Below, one piece after another: positions 19,002-27,292 of a DNA stretch of 64,000 nt. The DNA is from Brevibacillus choshinensis (GTDB lineage Bacteria; Bacillota; Bacilli; Brevibacillales; Brevibacillaceae): contig NZ_CP069127.1 of the NCBI RefSeq assembly GCF_016811915.1, positions 560,001 to 624,000 on the forward strand. Reading direction: 5' to 3'. The translations under genes were made by a program, and so were the position numbers. The notes beneath the pieces were generated by a model. The model did no database searches. It was not told the origin of the DNA and saw only the letters and a list, made by a program, of their open reading frames with translations. Within the stretch, counting starts at the first letter, position 1. Every line of letters starts with the position of its first letter.

Positions 19002-19517
19002 ATGAATACCGCACTGTTATATCCAACATTAAGTCATCAGCAAATTTACGAAGAATACTCCGCCAAAATATATCGCTATTTCCGCTACCGTGTCAAAAAC
19101 GTCTGGGATGTCGAGGATCTGACCACGACGGTATTCATCAAGGTATACTCCAAGCTGGAGCAGTACGATGGCCGTCACCCGTTCGGAGCGTGGATTTTCC
19201 GCATCGCTCACAATGCCCTGATCGACTACATGCGCAAAAAGCGGGAATGCCCGGTCGATCAAGAGACGTTTTCCTCCATGAAGGCAACGGATGATTTGCC
19301 GGAGGAGTGTCTGATGACGCAGGAATCCACAGATGTCCTGTGGCAGAAGGTACATACGTTGACGGCTGATCAGCGCAATGTGATTCAGCTGCGGTACCTG
19401 GCTGATCTGAGAATGAACGAGATTGCCGAGATCCTGGGAAAAACGGAAGCATCGGTCAAAATCCTGCACTTCCGCGGAATCAAAAAGCTGCAGCAGATCA
19501 TGAAGGCGCAAGCCTAG
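19002..19517 (+). CDS. ECF-type RNA polymerase sigma factor
   Basis: 171 residues with region 2 (YEEYSAKIYRYFRYRV and VEDLTTTVFIKVY) and region 4 (LTADQRNVIQLRYLADLRMNEIAEILGKTEASVK). No anti-sigma factor gene is next to it; the following genes encode a response regulator and histidine kinase on the same strand. The ATG at 19002 follows TGGGAG. Its promoter shares a composite motif with the Bce-type transporter, so the sigma gene may be a target of that two-component system rather than being autoregulated. Confidence 0.92.
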   Translation: MNTALLYPTLSHQQIYEEYSAKIYRYFRYRVKNVWDVEDLTTTVFIKVYSKLEQYDGRHPFGAWIFRIAHNALIDYMRKKRECPVDQETFSSMKATDDLPEECLMTQESTDVLWQKVHTLTADQRNVIQLRYLADLRMNEIAEILGKTEASVKILHFRGIKKLQQIMKAQA

Positions 19518-19546
19518 GGTGGACGACAGGTCCATCCTTTTTTGCT
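19516..19546 (+). terminator. Terminator after the ECF sigma gene
   Basis: Stem GGGTGGAC/GTCCATCC with G-T pairs and a following T6 run, starting at the stop codon. Confidence 0.75.
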
Positions 19547-19619
19547 TTCTGAAGTTTAATTTGGCTGGCGTGACAAAGGATGAGAGTATAAGAAAAAAGG
19601 TGGGTGCTTCGCTCGTGGA

Positions 19620-19641
19620 CTGGGCGACAAGCCCAGTTTTT
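19620..19641 (+). terminator. Small terminator-like hairpin before the response regulator gene
   Basis: CTGGGC/GCCCAG stem with a GACAA loop and five T. It lies 60 bases before the response regulator start, with a TATAGT (19648-19653) just after it. It may be a leader attenuator or may end a short transcript. Confidence 0.6.
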
Positions 19642-19699
19642 CTAAGGTATAGTAGAGGATGGAAGAATGCAAGACTTAGGATGAGGGGAGCTTAGCACG

Positions 19700-20398
19700 A
19701 TGTCGACCATTATGATCGTTGAGGACGATCCCAAGATCAATCAATTACTTCAGAACCAACTGGAAAAATACGGTTACCATACAGTGAATGTCGAGCATTT
19801 TGACCGGGTCATGGACGTATTTACGGAGGTCCGCCCCGACCTGGTCCTGCTCGATGTGAATTTGCCAAAGTTTGACGGATTCTACTGGTGCCGTCAGATG
19901 CGCCAGGAATCAAATTGTCCGATTCTGTTCATCTCCGCACGCGACAGTAAAATGGATCAGGTCATGGCATTGGAAAATGGGGCAGATGATTACATCACCA
20001 AGCCGTTTGATTACGATGTGGTCATGGCCAAAATCCGCAGCCAGCTTCGGCGCGCATACGGCTTGTACGCGCCTCAGGAGGGGGAGCGGACGGTGGAAGT
20101 GGCAGGCCTCAAGCTCTTTTTGGAGCGGATGGAGCTATCGATACACGATAACAAGGTCGAGCTCAGCAAAAAGGAAGTCCTGCTGCTGGAAGCGCTGATG
20201 AACCAGTATCCGCGTGTCGTCAGCCGGGAGCGCCTCCTGGAAAAGCTGTGGGATGAACAGTTCGTGGATGAAAATACGCTGAACGTCTATATCACGCGCG
20301 TGCGCGGGAAGCTAAAGGACATGGGGCTGGAGGGAGCCGTTGAAACGGTGCGCGGCTCTGGCTATCGCTTGAAGGCTGTCTGGGAGGACGGACAATGA
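19700..20398 (+). CDS. OmpR-family response regulator (BceR-like)
   Basis: 232 residues: receiver domain with acidic pocket EDD (8-10) and phospho-acceptor Asp52 (LLDVNLP), then a winged-helix DNA-binding domain (KKEVLLLEALM...TLNVYITRVRGKL). It overlaps the kinase gene by ATGA. Neighbouring Bce-type transporter genes place it with the peptide-antibiotic sensing systems of Bacillota. The shared composite motif before the transporter and the ECF sigma gene is its most likely binding site, by inference. Confidence 0.93.
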   Translation: MSTIMIVEDDPKINQLLQNQLEKYGYHTVNVEHFDRVMDVFTEVRPDLVLLDVNLPKFDGFYWCRQMRQESNCPILFISARDSKMDQVMALENGADDYITKPFDYDVVMAKIRSQLRRAYGLYAPQEGERTVEVAGLKLFLERMELSIHDNKVELSKKEVLLLEALMNQYPRVVSRERLLEKLWDEQFVDENTLNVYITRVRGKLKDMGLEGAVETVRGSGYRLKAVWEDGQ

Positions 20399-21411
20399 AG
20401 CTGTTTCTCCGGGATCAATGGGCTTTTGCGGCTTTCTTCCTCGTGCAGCTCATCCTGCTTCTGTTAATCTTTGCGCTGGATGGGTACTGGAACGAGTCGC
20501 TGATGATATATGCCGTATTCCTGTCCGTCTTTTTTGCAGGTGCTTTCATGGTTGTGCGTTATTTGACCCACCGTTCCGTCTATCAGCGTTTGAGCAACCC
20601 GGTGGAATCGCTGGAGGAGCTGATGCAGACTCACGGGAATGCCGCGCTCAGCCGCGCTCTGGATGAGACCTTTATGGAGCATTATCGCCTGTACAAGGAA
20701 CAGCTGCATGCCTATGAAAACAAGCAGCGAGACTATACGACGTTTATCCAGCAATGGGTGCACCAGATGAAGACACCGATCTCCGTCATTCATCTGCTCT
20801 TGCAAAATGAAGACGATCCGACCGCTGAAAGTGTGCGGGAAGAGGTCGACCGCATCAAACGCGGACTGGAAACGGTTCTGTACATTGCACGCCTGGATCG
20901 ATTTGAACAGGATTTTCTCATAGAGCCGGTGACACTCCACAGCCTGGCGCAAAATGTACTCGCGGAAAACAAGCGGCTGTTCATCCGCAATCAGGTCTAT
21001 CCAGAGCTAAAGGTGGACGGGCACTGGAGGGTGGAATCGGATGAAAAGTGGCTTTCCTTTGTCTTGACCCAGCTGTTGACCAATGCCGTTCGTTATTCGG
21101 CGGGAAAAAGCAACAAGGTGACAATCCGTGCTTACGAGCTCGGCCCCAGTGTGGCGCTGGAGGTCCAGGATTACGGGATCGGAATTCCACCCGAGGACAC
21201 CAGGCGTGTGTATCAACCGTATTTCACAGGGGAAAACGGCCGGAAATACCCGGAATCGACGGGAATGGGGCTGTATTTGGTCAAGGAAATTTGCGGACGT
21301 CTGCATCACGGGGTAGAGCTGGAGTCAGAGGTAGGAGTGGGGACGACGGTGCGGATCATCATGTCCGCTGTGCTCCCAACCTTACAAGATCGTAAGAAAG
21401 CTGAAAGTTAA
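20395..21411 (+). CDS. Intramembrane-sensing histidine kinase (BceS-like)
   Basis: 338 residues with two close transmembrane helices (about 10-28 and 36-54) and almost no external loop, the pattern of BceS kinases that sense through their ABC transporter. The phospho-acceptor His123 is in WVHQMKTPISV. The ATPase domain has the N box (LTNAVRYS), DYGIGIP and GMGLYLVKEIC. The palindromic site for the next operon overlaps the last codons of this gene. Confidence 0.93.
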   Translation: MKLFLRDQWAFAAFFLVQLILLLLIFALDGYWNESLMIYAVFLSVFFAGAFMVVRYLTHRSVYQRLSNPVESLEELMQTHGNAALSRALDETFMEHYRLYKEQLHAYENKQRDYTTFIQQWVHQMKTPISVIHLLLQNEDDPTAESVREEVDRIKRGLETVLYIARLDRFEQDFLIEPVTLHSLAQNVLAENKRLFIRNQVYPELKVDGHWRVESDEKWLSFVLTQLLTNAVRYSAGKSNKVTIRAYELGPSVALEVQDYGIGIPPEDTRRVYQPYFTGENGRKYPESTGMGLYLVKEICGRLHHGVELESEVGVGTTVRIIMSAVLPTLQDRKKAES

Positions 21412-21445
21412 TTCGATAGCGATGCGACCCGCGCTTCCGTATAGT
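21381..21445 (+). promoter_or_regulatory. Composite regulated promoter of the Bce-type transporter
   Basis: Palindrome CTTAC-N6-GTAAG (21381-21396), four bases, CTGAAAGTTAATTCGATAG (21401-21419), then -10 TATAGT (21440-21445). All spacings equal those before the ECF sigma gene, and 18 of 19 bases of the second element match. The site overlaps the 3' end of the kinase gene, so the match is not explained by shared coding sequence. Confidence 0.75.
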
Positions 21446-21475
21446 GGGTATGTAGGTGAGAAAGGAGCAAGGCCG

Positions 21476-22246
21476 ATGGACATGTTGCAGGTGAAAAGTC
21501 TGAGTAAAATATACGGAGGCAAGGTAACTTACCGCGCGCTGACCGATATAGATTTTACGATTCGCAAAGGAGAATTCGTAGGCATCATGGGACCATCCGG
21601 CAGCGGAAAAACCACGCTGCTGAACATGATCTCGACCATCGATTCTCCGACCTCGGGGGTCGTCCTATTGAGTGGAACCAACCCGCATCTGCTGAAAAAG
21701 GAAAAGCTGGCACTGTTTCGACGCAGGGAGCTGGGATTCGTCTTTCAGGACTTTAATTTGCTCGATACGCTGACGATCGGGGAAAATATCGTTTTGCCGC
21801 TCACGCTGGAGGGAGAGAGTGTCGCAGTCATGGAGGAAAAGCTGCAGACGATCGCCGCGAAGCTGGGCATAGAGGAGATTTTGGACAAGCGGACGTTTGA
21901 GGTATCCGGCGGACAGCGCCAACGGACAGCGATCGCGCGTGCCATCATCCATACGCCATCTCTCTTGCTCGCGGATGAACCGACAGGGAATCTCGATTCG
22001 AAGTCATCGCGCAGCGTGATGGAAACGCTGGCGGCTATCAATCAATCAGAAAATACGACCATGATGATGGTCACGCATGATGCCTTGGCAGCGAGCTATT
22101 GCCACCGCGTCATTTTTATCAAGGACGGTCAGTTGCACAACGAAATGTACAGGGGAGAGAGTCGCCAGGTGTTCTTCCAGAAGATCATTGACGCACTGTC
22201 GTTTTTGGGAGGGAACAACTATGACCTTTCGACAATTCGCGTGTAA
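21476..22246 (+). CDS. Bce-type ABC transporter ATPase
   Basis: 256 residues: Walker A GPSGSGKTT (39-47), Q-loop in FVFQDFNLLD, signature VSGGQRQR, Walker B LLLADEPTGNLD. Length and the short C-terminal tail fit the BceA/MacB-type exporter ATPases. The ATG at 21476 lies behind AAAGGAG; an upstream extension to 21422 in the same frame runs into the promoter and is rejected. It overlaps the permease gene by 26 bases. Confidence 0.94.
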   Translation: MDMLQVKSLSKIYGGKVTYRALTDIDFTIRKGEFVGIMGPSGSGKTTLLNMISTIDSPTSGVVLLSGTNPHLLKKEKLALFRRRELGFVFQDFNLLDTLTIGENIVLPLTLEGESVAVMEEKLQTIAAKLGIEEILDKRTFEVSGGQRQRTAIARAIIHTPSLLLADEPTGNLDSKSSRSVMETLAAINQSENTTMMMVTHDALAASYCHRVIFIKDGQLHNEMYRGESRQVFFQKIIDALSFLGGNNYDLSTIRV

Positions 22247-24107
22247 CAACGTACTGCGCAACAAGCGTACGTATGCCGCTTTCTTTTTGAGCAGCGTCTT
22301 TTCCGTCATGATCTTTTTTGTCTATGCGATGTTCATTTTTCACCCGGGGATTGCCGACGAGGAAATTCACGGGTCCGTGGCGACCGGGATGATGGTGGCA
22401 GAGTACATCATTTTCCTGTTCGCGTTTTTCTTTCTCTTTTACTGTGTAGGTGCATTCCTGAAAAAAAGGGAGAAAGAGTTCGGGATCCTGTTCATGCACG
22501 GTATGACAGCGAGGCAGCGCAATCTTCTGATCTTTATGGAAAACATGCTGATCGGCGTCTTTTCCATCATTTGCGGGATTGGGCTCGGTCTCGTGCTAGG
22601 CAAGCTGTTTTTCCAATTCGCCGGATTTTTGCTGGATGTGCAGGCTCTGGCGTTTTACTTTCCGTGGCAGGCGATCGTTCTGACCTTCGTCGCTTTTTTG
22701 ATCCTGTTCGGGGCGATCTCGCTTTTTACCGTCTTGTTGCTGCGAAGCCGCTCTCTGCTGGATCTGCTCCAGGGAAGCCAGCGTCCAAAGAGGGAGCCAA
22801 AGGCATCCGTATTTCTTTCGCTTTTGGCAGCAGGGCTCTTGCTCATTGCTTATACGCTCGCGCTCACGGCAGACGGCATTTCGGTAGTCGTCCTTCTTCT
22901 GCCCGTCACAGTCCTGACGATCGCCGGCACGTACCTGCTCTTCACGCAGATGAGCGTATTTCTGATCGGTTTTATGAAGAGGAACCGTTCCCTTTATTGG
23001 AAACGGACCAATCTGATCACGCTGTCTGATCTCGACTACCGGATGAAGGACAACGCCCGGATGTTTTTCCTCGTCTGCATCGTCTCGACGATCGCCTTTT
23101 GTGCCATTGGAACACTGGCTGCGCTCGCCGGGTCGATCCAGGAAACGGTGATCAAGACCAACCCGTTTGCCTTCGAGTACCAGACCAAAACCGGGAATCC
23201 GTACGAGCAAGAGCATCTTTCCTTGATCGAGAACGGTCTGCAGCAAGCAGGTTTTTCCTTTGAGAAGCATCAGGTGATGATGCGGGTGCTGCCGCAGAAG
23301 GTGAATGACGAGAAGGTCGGCGTCGTGAAGCTGACAGATTACAATCGGTTTGCCCTTGCGGCGAATACGCGGGAGCTCAAGCTGAATGAAAATGAAGCGT
23401 TCCTGGTCGTCCGCTGGTTTGGCGATGCTGTGGAAAACAAGGTGCTGGATGTCGGGCAGAGCCAGCTGATCGTCAAAACGGACACGAAAATCAATCCATT
23501 GCTGAGTGGACTGGACTTTGACCGCCTGGCGGTGATACCCGATGCCGTCTATGACAGACTGAGCGGCTTGGACGAAGAAACGCGCTTCGGATACGTAGTG
23601 CCCAAATGGAAGGATACGCAGGAGATCAGCTTGAAGCTGCAAGAGGAGATCGACCATTCCACCGATCAGTACTACTTTTCCGCCCGAGCACCGGTCTACC
23701 ACACCATGAAGCAGATGGCGAACATGGTGCTCTTCATCGGATTGTTTGTAGGGGTACTGTTCTTTGTGGCGGCGGCGAGCTTTCTTTACTTCCGCCTGTA
23801 TACGGATTTGGAAAACGATAAAAGGCAGTATGGGGCGATCGCCAAAATCGGGCTTTCTGATCAGGAGCTGACCCGAATCGTGACCACCCAGATCGCTCTT
23901 CTGTTCTTTGTGCCGATCGTGGTAGCGATCATTCACAGCATGGTTGCCTTCGTGTCCTTGCAGAGCTTGCTCAAGATCATGCTGGTGGCATCTGTCGTGA
24001 AGCCGACCGCGATCGTCTTGATCAGCTTTGTGGTGGTTCAGGCCATTTACTTCTGGATTATCCGCAACCGTTACTTGTTCCACTTGAAGCGATCCATGTC
24101 CCGATAA
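22221..24107 (+). CDS. Bce-type ABC transporter permease (FtsX-like)
   Basis: 628 residues: one N-terminal helix, a group of helices to about residue 310, a large extracytoplasmic domain (about 320-500), then the last helices (MANMVLFIGLFVGVLFFVAAASF and two more). This layout, with the big domain between helices VII and VIII, is specific to BceB-type permeases that handle cell-wall-active peptides and signal to the kinase. The ATG at 22221 follows GGGAGGGAAC; the longer open frame to 22077 overlaps the ATPase gene and is rejected. Confidence 0.94.
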   Translation: MTFRQFACNNVLRNKRTYAAFFLSSVFSVMIFFVYAMFIFHPGIADEEIHGSVATGMMVAEYIIFLFAFFFLFYCVGAFLKKREKEFGILFMHGMTARQRNLLIFMENMLIGVFSIICGIGLGLVLGKLFFQFAGFLLDVQALAFYFPWQAIVLTFVAFLILFGAISLFTVLLLRSRSLLDLLQGSQRPKREPKASVFLSLLAAGLLLIAYTLALTADGISVVVLLLPVTVLTIAGTYLLFTQMSVFLIGFMKRNRSLYWKRTNLITLSDLDYRMKDNARMFFLVCIVSTIAFCAIGTLAALAGSIQETVIKTNPFAFEYQTKTGNPYEQEHLSLIENGLQQAGFSFEKHQVMMRVLPQKVNDEKVGVVKLTDYNRFALAANTRELKLNENEAFLVVRWFGDAVENKVLDVGQSQLIVKTDTKINPLLSGLDFDRLAVIPDAVYDRLSGLDEETRFGYVVPKWKDTQEISLKLQEEIDHSTDQYYFSARAPVYHTMKQMANMVLFIGLFVGVLFFVAAASFLYFRLYTDLENDKRQYGAIAKIGLSDQELTRIVTTQIALLFFVPIVVAIIHSMVAFVSLQSLLKIMLVASVVKPTAIVLISFVVVQAIYFWIIRNRYLFHLKRSMSR

Positions 24108-24117
24108 AGGCGAAGAC

Positions 24118-24162
24118 AGACCTCGTGAGGAAAGGCATAGCCCTTTGGCGCGAGGTCTTTTC
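24118..24162 (+). terminator. Terminator after the Bce-type transporter
   Basis: AGACCTCG/CGAGGTCT stem with an inner AAAGG...CCTTT helix and four T. Confidence 0.85.
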
Positions 24163-24216
24163 ATGTCCTATCGGGAACTTACATAAACTAGGAAGCAAGA
24201 ACGAACGAGGAGGGGG

Positions 24217-24699
24217 ATGAAGATGGAGAGCGACCAACAGTCGTGGATGGAAAAAGCAGTGAAGATTGCCCTGGAGAATGTGCTTCAGAGCCACGGCGGG
24301 CCTTTTGGGGCGATCGTCGTCAAGGATGGGCAAATTATCGGAACAGGCCGCAATGAAGTAACGACGACGAACGACCCGACTGCCCATGCGGAGGTCCAGG
24401 CCATTCGGGAGGCATGCCGCAATCTGAATGCATTTCAATTATCCGATTGCGAGCTGTACACGAGCTGCGAGCCCTGCCCGATGTGCCTGGGAGCCATCTA
24501 CTGGGCGCGTCCGAAAATCGTCTATTTTGCCTCCACAAAGCAGGATGCGGCGAAAATCGGATTCGATGACCACTTTATTTACGAGCAAATCGGAATTCCA
24601 TACGAAAACCGCTCCATTCCTTTTAAGCAAATTCATCCGGAAAACTACCTGTCTCCATTCGAGGCGTGGATGGAATCACAGGACAAGGTCGAGTATTAG
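24217..24699 (+). CDS. guaD: Guanine deaminase
   Basis: 160 residues of the cytidine deaminase fold. The zinc/proton-shuttle motif HAE is at 57-59 and PCPMC at 86-90, with Cys87 and Cys90 as ligands. Length and the C-terminal region (YEQIGIPYENRSIPFKQI) fit the Bacillus-type guanine deaminase, which turns guanine into xanthine, better than tRNA adenosine deaminase. It matches the purine theme of the window, although it has no riboswitch. RBS GAGGAGGGGG precedes the ATG. Confidence 0.85.
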   Translation: MKMESDQQSWMEKAVKIALENVLQSHGGPFGAIVVKDGQIIGTGRNEVTTTNDPTAHAEVQAIREACRNLNAFQLSDCELYTSCEPCPMCLGAIYWARPKIVYFASTKQDAAKIGFDDHFIYEQIGIPYENRSIPFKQIHPENYLSPFEAWMESQDKVEY

Positions 24700-24719
24700 C
24701 AGCAGGAAGAGGAGCCGGC

Positions 24720-24758
24720 AAAACAGTCACCCCCAAGGGGCGTGGCTGTTTTCTTTTT
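24720..24758 (+). terminator. Terminator after guaD
   Basis: AAAACAGTCAC.../...GTGGCTGTTTT stem with an inner CCCC/GGGG and a T-rich tail. Confidence 0.88.
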
Positions 24759-24851
24759 GCCTGCATGCTGTACGTGGGGCTGCCCTAGGAGAAATCTTTC
24801 GCAAACCGCACTTTATATCAACCGAAAATATGATAAAGAATAATAAAAAAT

Positions 24852-24865
24852 TGAAAATGCTTTCA
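24852..24865 (+). promoter_or_regulatory. Candidate cre (CcpA) site
   Basis: TGAAAATGCTTTCA matches the catabolite-responsive element TGWAANCGNTNWCA at all fixed positions but one (T for C in the centre). It lies 23 bases before the -35 of the Lrp-type gene. An extended palindrome TTGAAA...TTTCAA surrounds it. Confidence 0.45.
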
Positions 24866-24888
24866 AAATGAAATTTTCAGATAAACTG

Positions 24889-24940
24889 TTGCTTATTGTC
24901 GAAATTCGTATTATAGTAACAACATCAATAACGAAATTCG
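24889..24940 (+). promoter_or_regulatory. Promoter and twin operators of the Lrp-type gene
   Basis: TTGCTT (24889-24894), a 17-base spacer and TATAGT (24912-24917). The sequence CGAAATTCG occurs in the spacer (24900-24908) and again at 24932-24940, exactly 32 bases or about three helical turns apart, with an ATTCGAAAG variant near 24946. Phased repeats across a promoter fit autoregulation by an Lrp/AsnC protein. The 314-base gap from guaD to here holds nothing else but the cre-like site and a terminator. Confidence 0.65.
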
Positions 24941-25013
24941 TCCACATTCGAAAGTAATTTGACTGTTTAAAGGACCAATTATTAGGGAAAAAGACGAATA
25001 AGGTAGGGATGAT

Positions 25014-25490
25014 ATGGAAGAGAAATTCCGACGATCTCTTTATCCAGAATTAGATGACATCGACTACGGTATTGTCCGTGCCCTGCAGGAAAACGCGCGT
25101 GTACCGTTCACCCAGATTGCAAAGGAGCTTGGCGTCACGGAAAAAACAATCCGGATGCGGGTTCAGCAAATGCAGGATGAAGGAGTCTTGAGCTTGGTTG
25201 GCATTGTAAATCCAGTCAAGGCGGGGCTAAACGTACAGGCTTTTGTTCAAATTGCTACAGAAGCGGACAAGCTGGACGATGTGGTCGCGGTGTTGAACGG
25301 AATAGTGGAAGTACGCTTGGTGGTCCTGACATCTGGTGATTACCAATTGATCACGCAAATTCTGGTTCGCAACTACGAAGAATTATCCGAATTTTTAATG
25401 AAAACCATGAACAAGATTCCAGGGGTTACCCGGATAAACGTGATTAATGAATTGAAGATCTTAAAATCCAAGTACAAATTCGTTCGGTGA
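25014..25490 (+). CDS. Lrp/AsnC-family transcriptional regulator (YwrC-like)
   Basis: 158 residues: an N-terminal helix-turn-helix (IVRALQENARVPFTQIAKELGVTEKTIRMRVQQM) and a C-terminal RAM ligand-binding domain (VQAFVQIATEA to NELKILKSKYK). The genes downstream encode a peptide ABC transporter, two chromate-transporter-like proteins and a gamma-glutamyltransferase-like enzyme. The last three are found with an Lrp-type gene as ywrABCD in Bacillus subtilis, so this is probably the local regulator. Its own promoter carries phased CGAAATTCG repeats. Confidence 0.92.
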   Translation: MEEKFRRSLYPELDDIDYGIVRALQENARVPFTQIAKELGVTEKTIRMRVQQMQDEGVLSLVGIVNPVKAGLNVQAFVQIATEADKLDDVVAVLNGIVEVRLVVLTSGDYQLITQILVRNYEELSEFLMKTMNKIPGVTRINVINELKILKSKYKFVR

Positions 25491-25583
25491 TTCATCGCGA
25501 CATCGGAAGGGGGAATGCCACCGGAGTAAGTGCCGTTGGGAGAATCGCATTCCATGGAAATGAGAGCACAGAGCAAACAATCA

Positions 25584-25612
25584 CTGAAAAGCAGACAGCA
25601 GGGGTGTATAAA
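25584..25612 (+). promoter_or_regulatory. Candidate promoter of the peptide transporter operon
   Basis: CTGAAA (25584-25589), a 17-base spacer and TATAAA (25607-25612), 57 bases before the solute-binding protein start. An inverted repeat GGAATGC...GCATTCC lies just upstream (about 25513-25553) and could be an operator. Confidence 0.5.
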
Positions 25613-25668
25613 AGTTTTGGCTTAGCCAGGACGCTTATACCTACAAAAAAGAGAAAAGGGGTCATCCT

Positions 25669-27237
25669 ATGTTTTCGAAAAAAGCCAGCAAAACATTGAT
25701 GAGTGCCGTACTGGGAACCATGCTCTTGGTAACAGGTTGTGGAGGAGGAGGCAGCGCCGCTCCTAGCACAGAAGGTGGAAATGCAGCAGCTCCTGCACCA
25801 TCTACAGGTAAAAAGGTAATCAACATCGGTCTGAAGGCAGATCCGCCTTCGATGGATCCGAATATTTCGACTTCGCTGTATGACCGTCAAGTCTACGCGA
25901 GCCTTTATGACAAGCTGTTTGAGATCGACCCAAGCGGAAAAGTAGTGCCAATGCTGGCGGAATCCTACGAGGTAACCCCAGATGGTAAAACATACACCTT
26001 TAAATTGAAGCAAGGCGTTAAGTTCCACGATGGAACCGAATTTGACGCTGAAGCGGTGAAGTTCAATTTCGAACGGAACATGACAGATGCGAAATCGAAG
26101 CGTAAGGGCGACATGAAATTCGTGGACTCTGTAGCTGTGGTAGACAAAAACACAGTGAAAGTACAAATGAAAGAACCGTTCGCTCCATTCCTGTCCATCC
26201 TGGCTGACCGTGGCGGTACCATGGTATCCCCTGCAGCAGTCAAACAGTATGGCGATCAATACCTGAACCACCCAGTGGGAACCGGGCCATTCGTCTTTGT
26301 TGAGCAGGTAAAAGGCGACCACGTCACCTTGAAAAAGAACGAAAACTACTGGAACGGTGCACCGAAAGTAGATGAAGTGACTTACAAAGTATTCACCAAT
26401 GGTACGGCGAAGGTGCAAAACCTGCGTTCCGGCATGCTGGATATCATCGACGATACACCAGTAAAAGAAATTCCAGCGGTAAAAGGCGATTCCAACCTGA
26501 CCCTGACGGCAGAATCCGGCTGGGGCTACCAAGGTCTCTATCTGAACAACTCCCGCGCGCCGTTTGACAACAAATACTTGCGCCAAGCTGTAGATGCGGC
26601 AATCGACCGCGAAGCATTGGTAAAAGTACTGTTCAATGGCTATGCGGCACCTGCTCGCACGGCATTTGCAAAAGGCAGCTTGGCTTACAACGAAGCGTTG
26701 AACACACCAGTAGCTCCTGACGCTGCGAAGATCAAAGATTTGCTGGCGCAAGGTGGACAACCAAACGGCTTCAGCTTCAAGCTGTACATCACGTCTTCCC
26801 CTGAAAACGAACAATTGGGTGCGGTTCTGCAAAACATGTGGAAACAGCATGGCATCAACGCTACTCTGGAAAAACTCGAGTACGGCCAATTGCTGGAAAC
26901 AGGCGAGAAGGGCGAATTCGACGCATTGCAACTGGGCTGGTCCGGACGTCAAGACCCTGACCAAAACTTCCATGACTTCGTAGTGACTGGACAATCCAAC
27001 AACGATGGCCGCATTACTCTGCCGAAATTGGACGAGCTGGTACTGAAAGCACGCAGTGAAGTGGATGAAACAAAGCGCAAAGCGATGTATGAAGAAGCAA
27101 CCAAATTGCTGCAAGACGAAGCTGGCTACTCCTACATGTACCATCAGTTCGTGCTGATCGGCATGAACAAGAAAATATCTGGATTCACGTATGTTCCAGA
27201 CGGTTTGATCCGTACAGCAACGCTGGACAAGCAATAA
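25669..27237 (+). CDS. Peptide ABC transporter substrate-binding lipoprotein
   Basis: 522 residues, SBP family 5 (DppA/OppA-like). The lipobox LVTGC puts the lipidated Cys at 24, followed by a Gly-rich linker. Family hallmarks are YDKLFEIDPSGKVVPMLAESYEV near the N-terminus and HPVGTGPFVF in the centre. It should bind di- or oligopeptides, or gamma-glutamyl compounds given the enzyme at the end of the operon, outside the membrane. Confidence 0.93.
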   Translation: MFSKKASKTLMSAVLGTMLLVTGCGGGGSAAPSTEGGNAAAPAPSTGKKVINIGLKADPPSMDPNISTSLYDRQVYASLYDKLFEIDPSGKVVPMLAESYEVTPDGKTYTFKLKQGVKFHDGTEFDAEAVKFNFERNMTDAKSKRKGDMKFVDSVAVVDKNTVKVQMKEPFAPFLSILADRGGTMVSPAAVKQYGDQYLNHPVGTGPFVFVEQVKGDHVTLKKNENYWNGAPKVDEVTYKVFTNGTAKVQNLRSGMLDIIDDTPVKEIPAVKGDSNLTLTAESGWGYQGLYLNNSRAPFDNKYLRQAVDAAIDREALVKVLFNGYAAPARTAFAKGSLAYNEALNTPVAPDAAKIKDLLAQGGQPNGFSFKLYITSSPENEQLGAVLQNMWKQHGINATLEKLEYGQLLETGEKGEFDALQLGWSGRQDPDQNFHDFVVTGQSNNDGRITLPKLDELVLKARSEVDETKRKAMYEEATKLLQDEAGYSYMYHQFVLIGMNKKISGFTYVPDGLIRTATLDKQ

Positions 27238-27292
27238 GCTTGCGGGCTCAGGAATCACTACACTATAACAGCAAGAGCGAGGAGGAATTGTC

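Noticed and set aside
18746..19294. Open frame overlapping the sigma factor gene
   Set aside because: It runs through the promoter motif and into the sigma gene in another frame, without a ribosome binding site.
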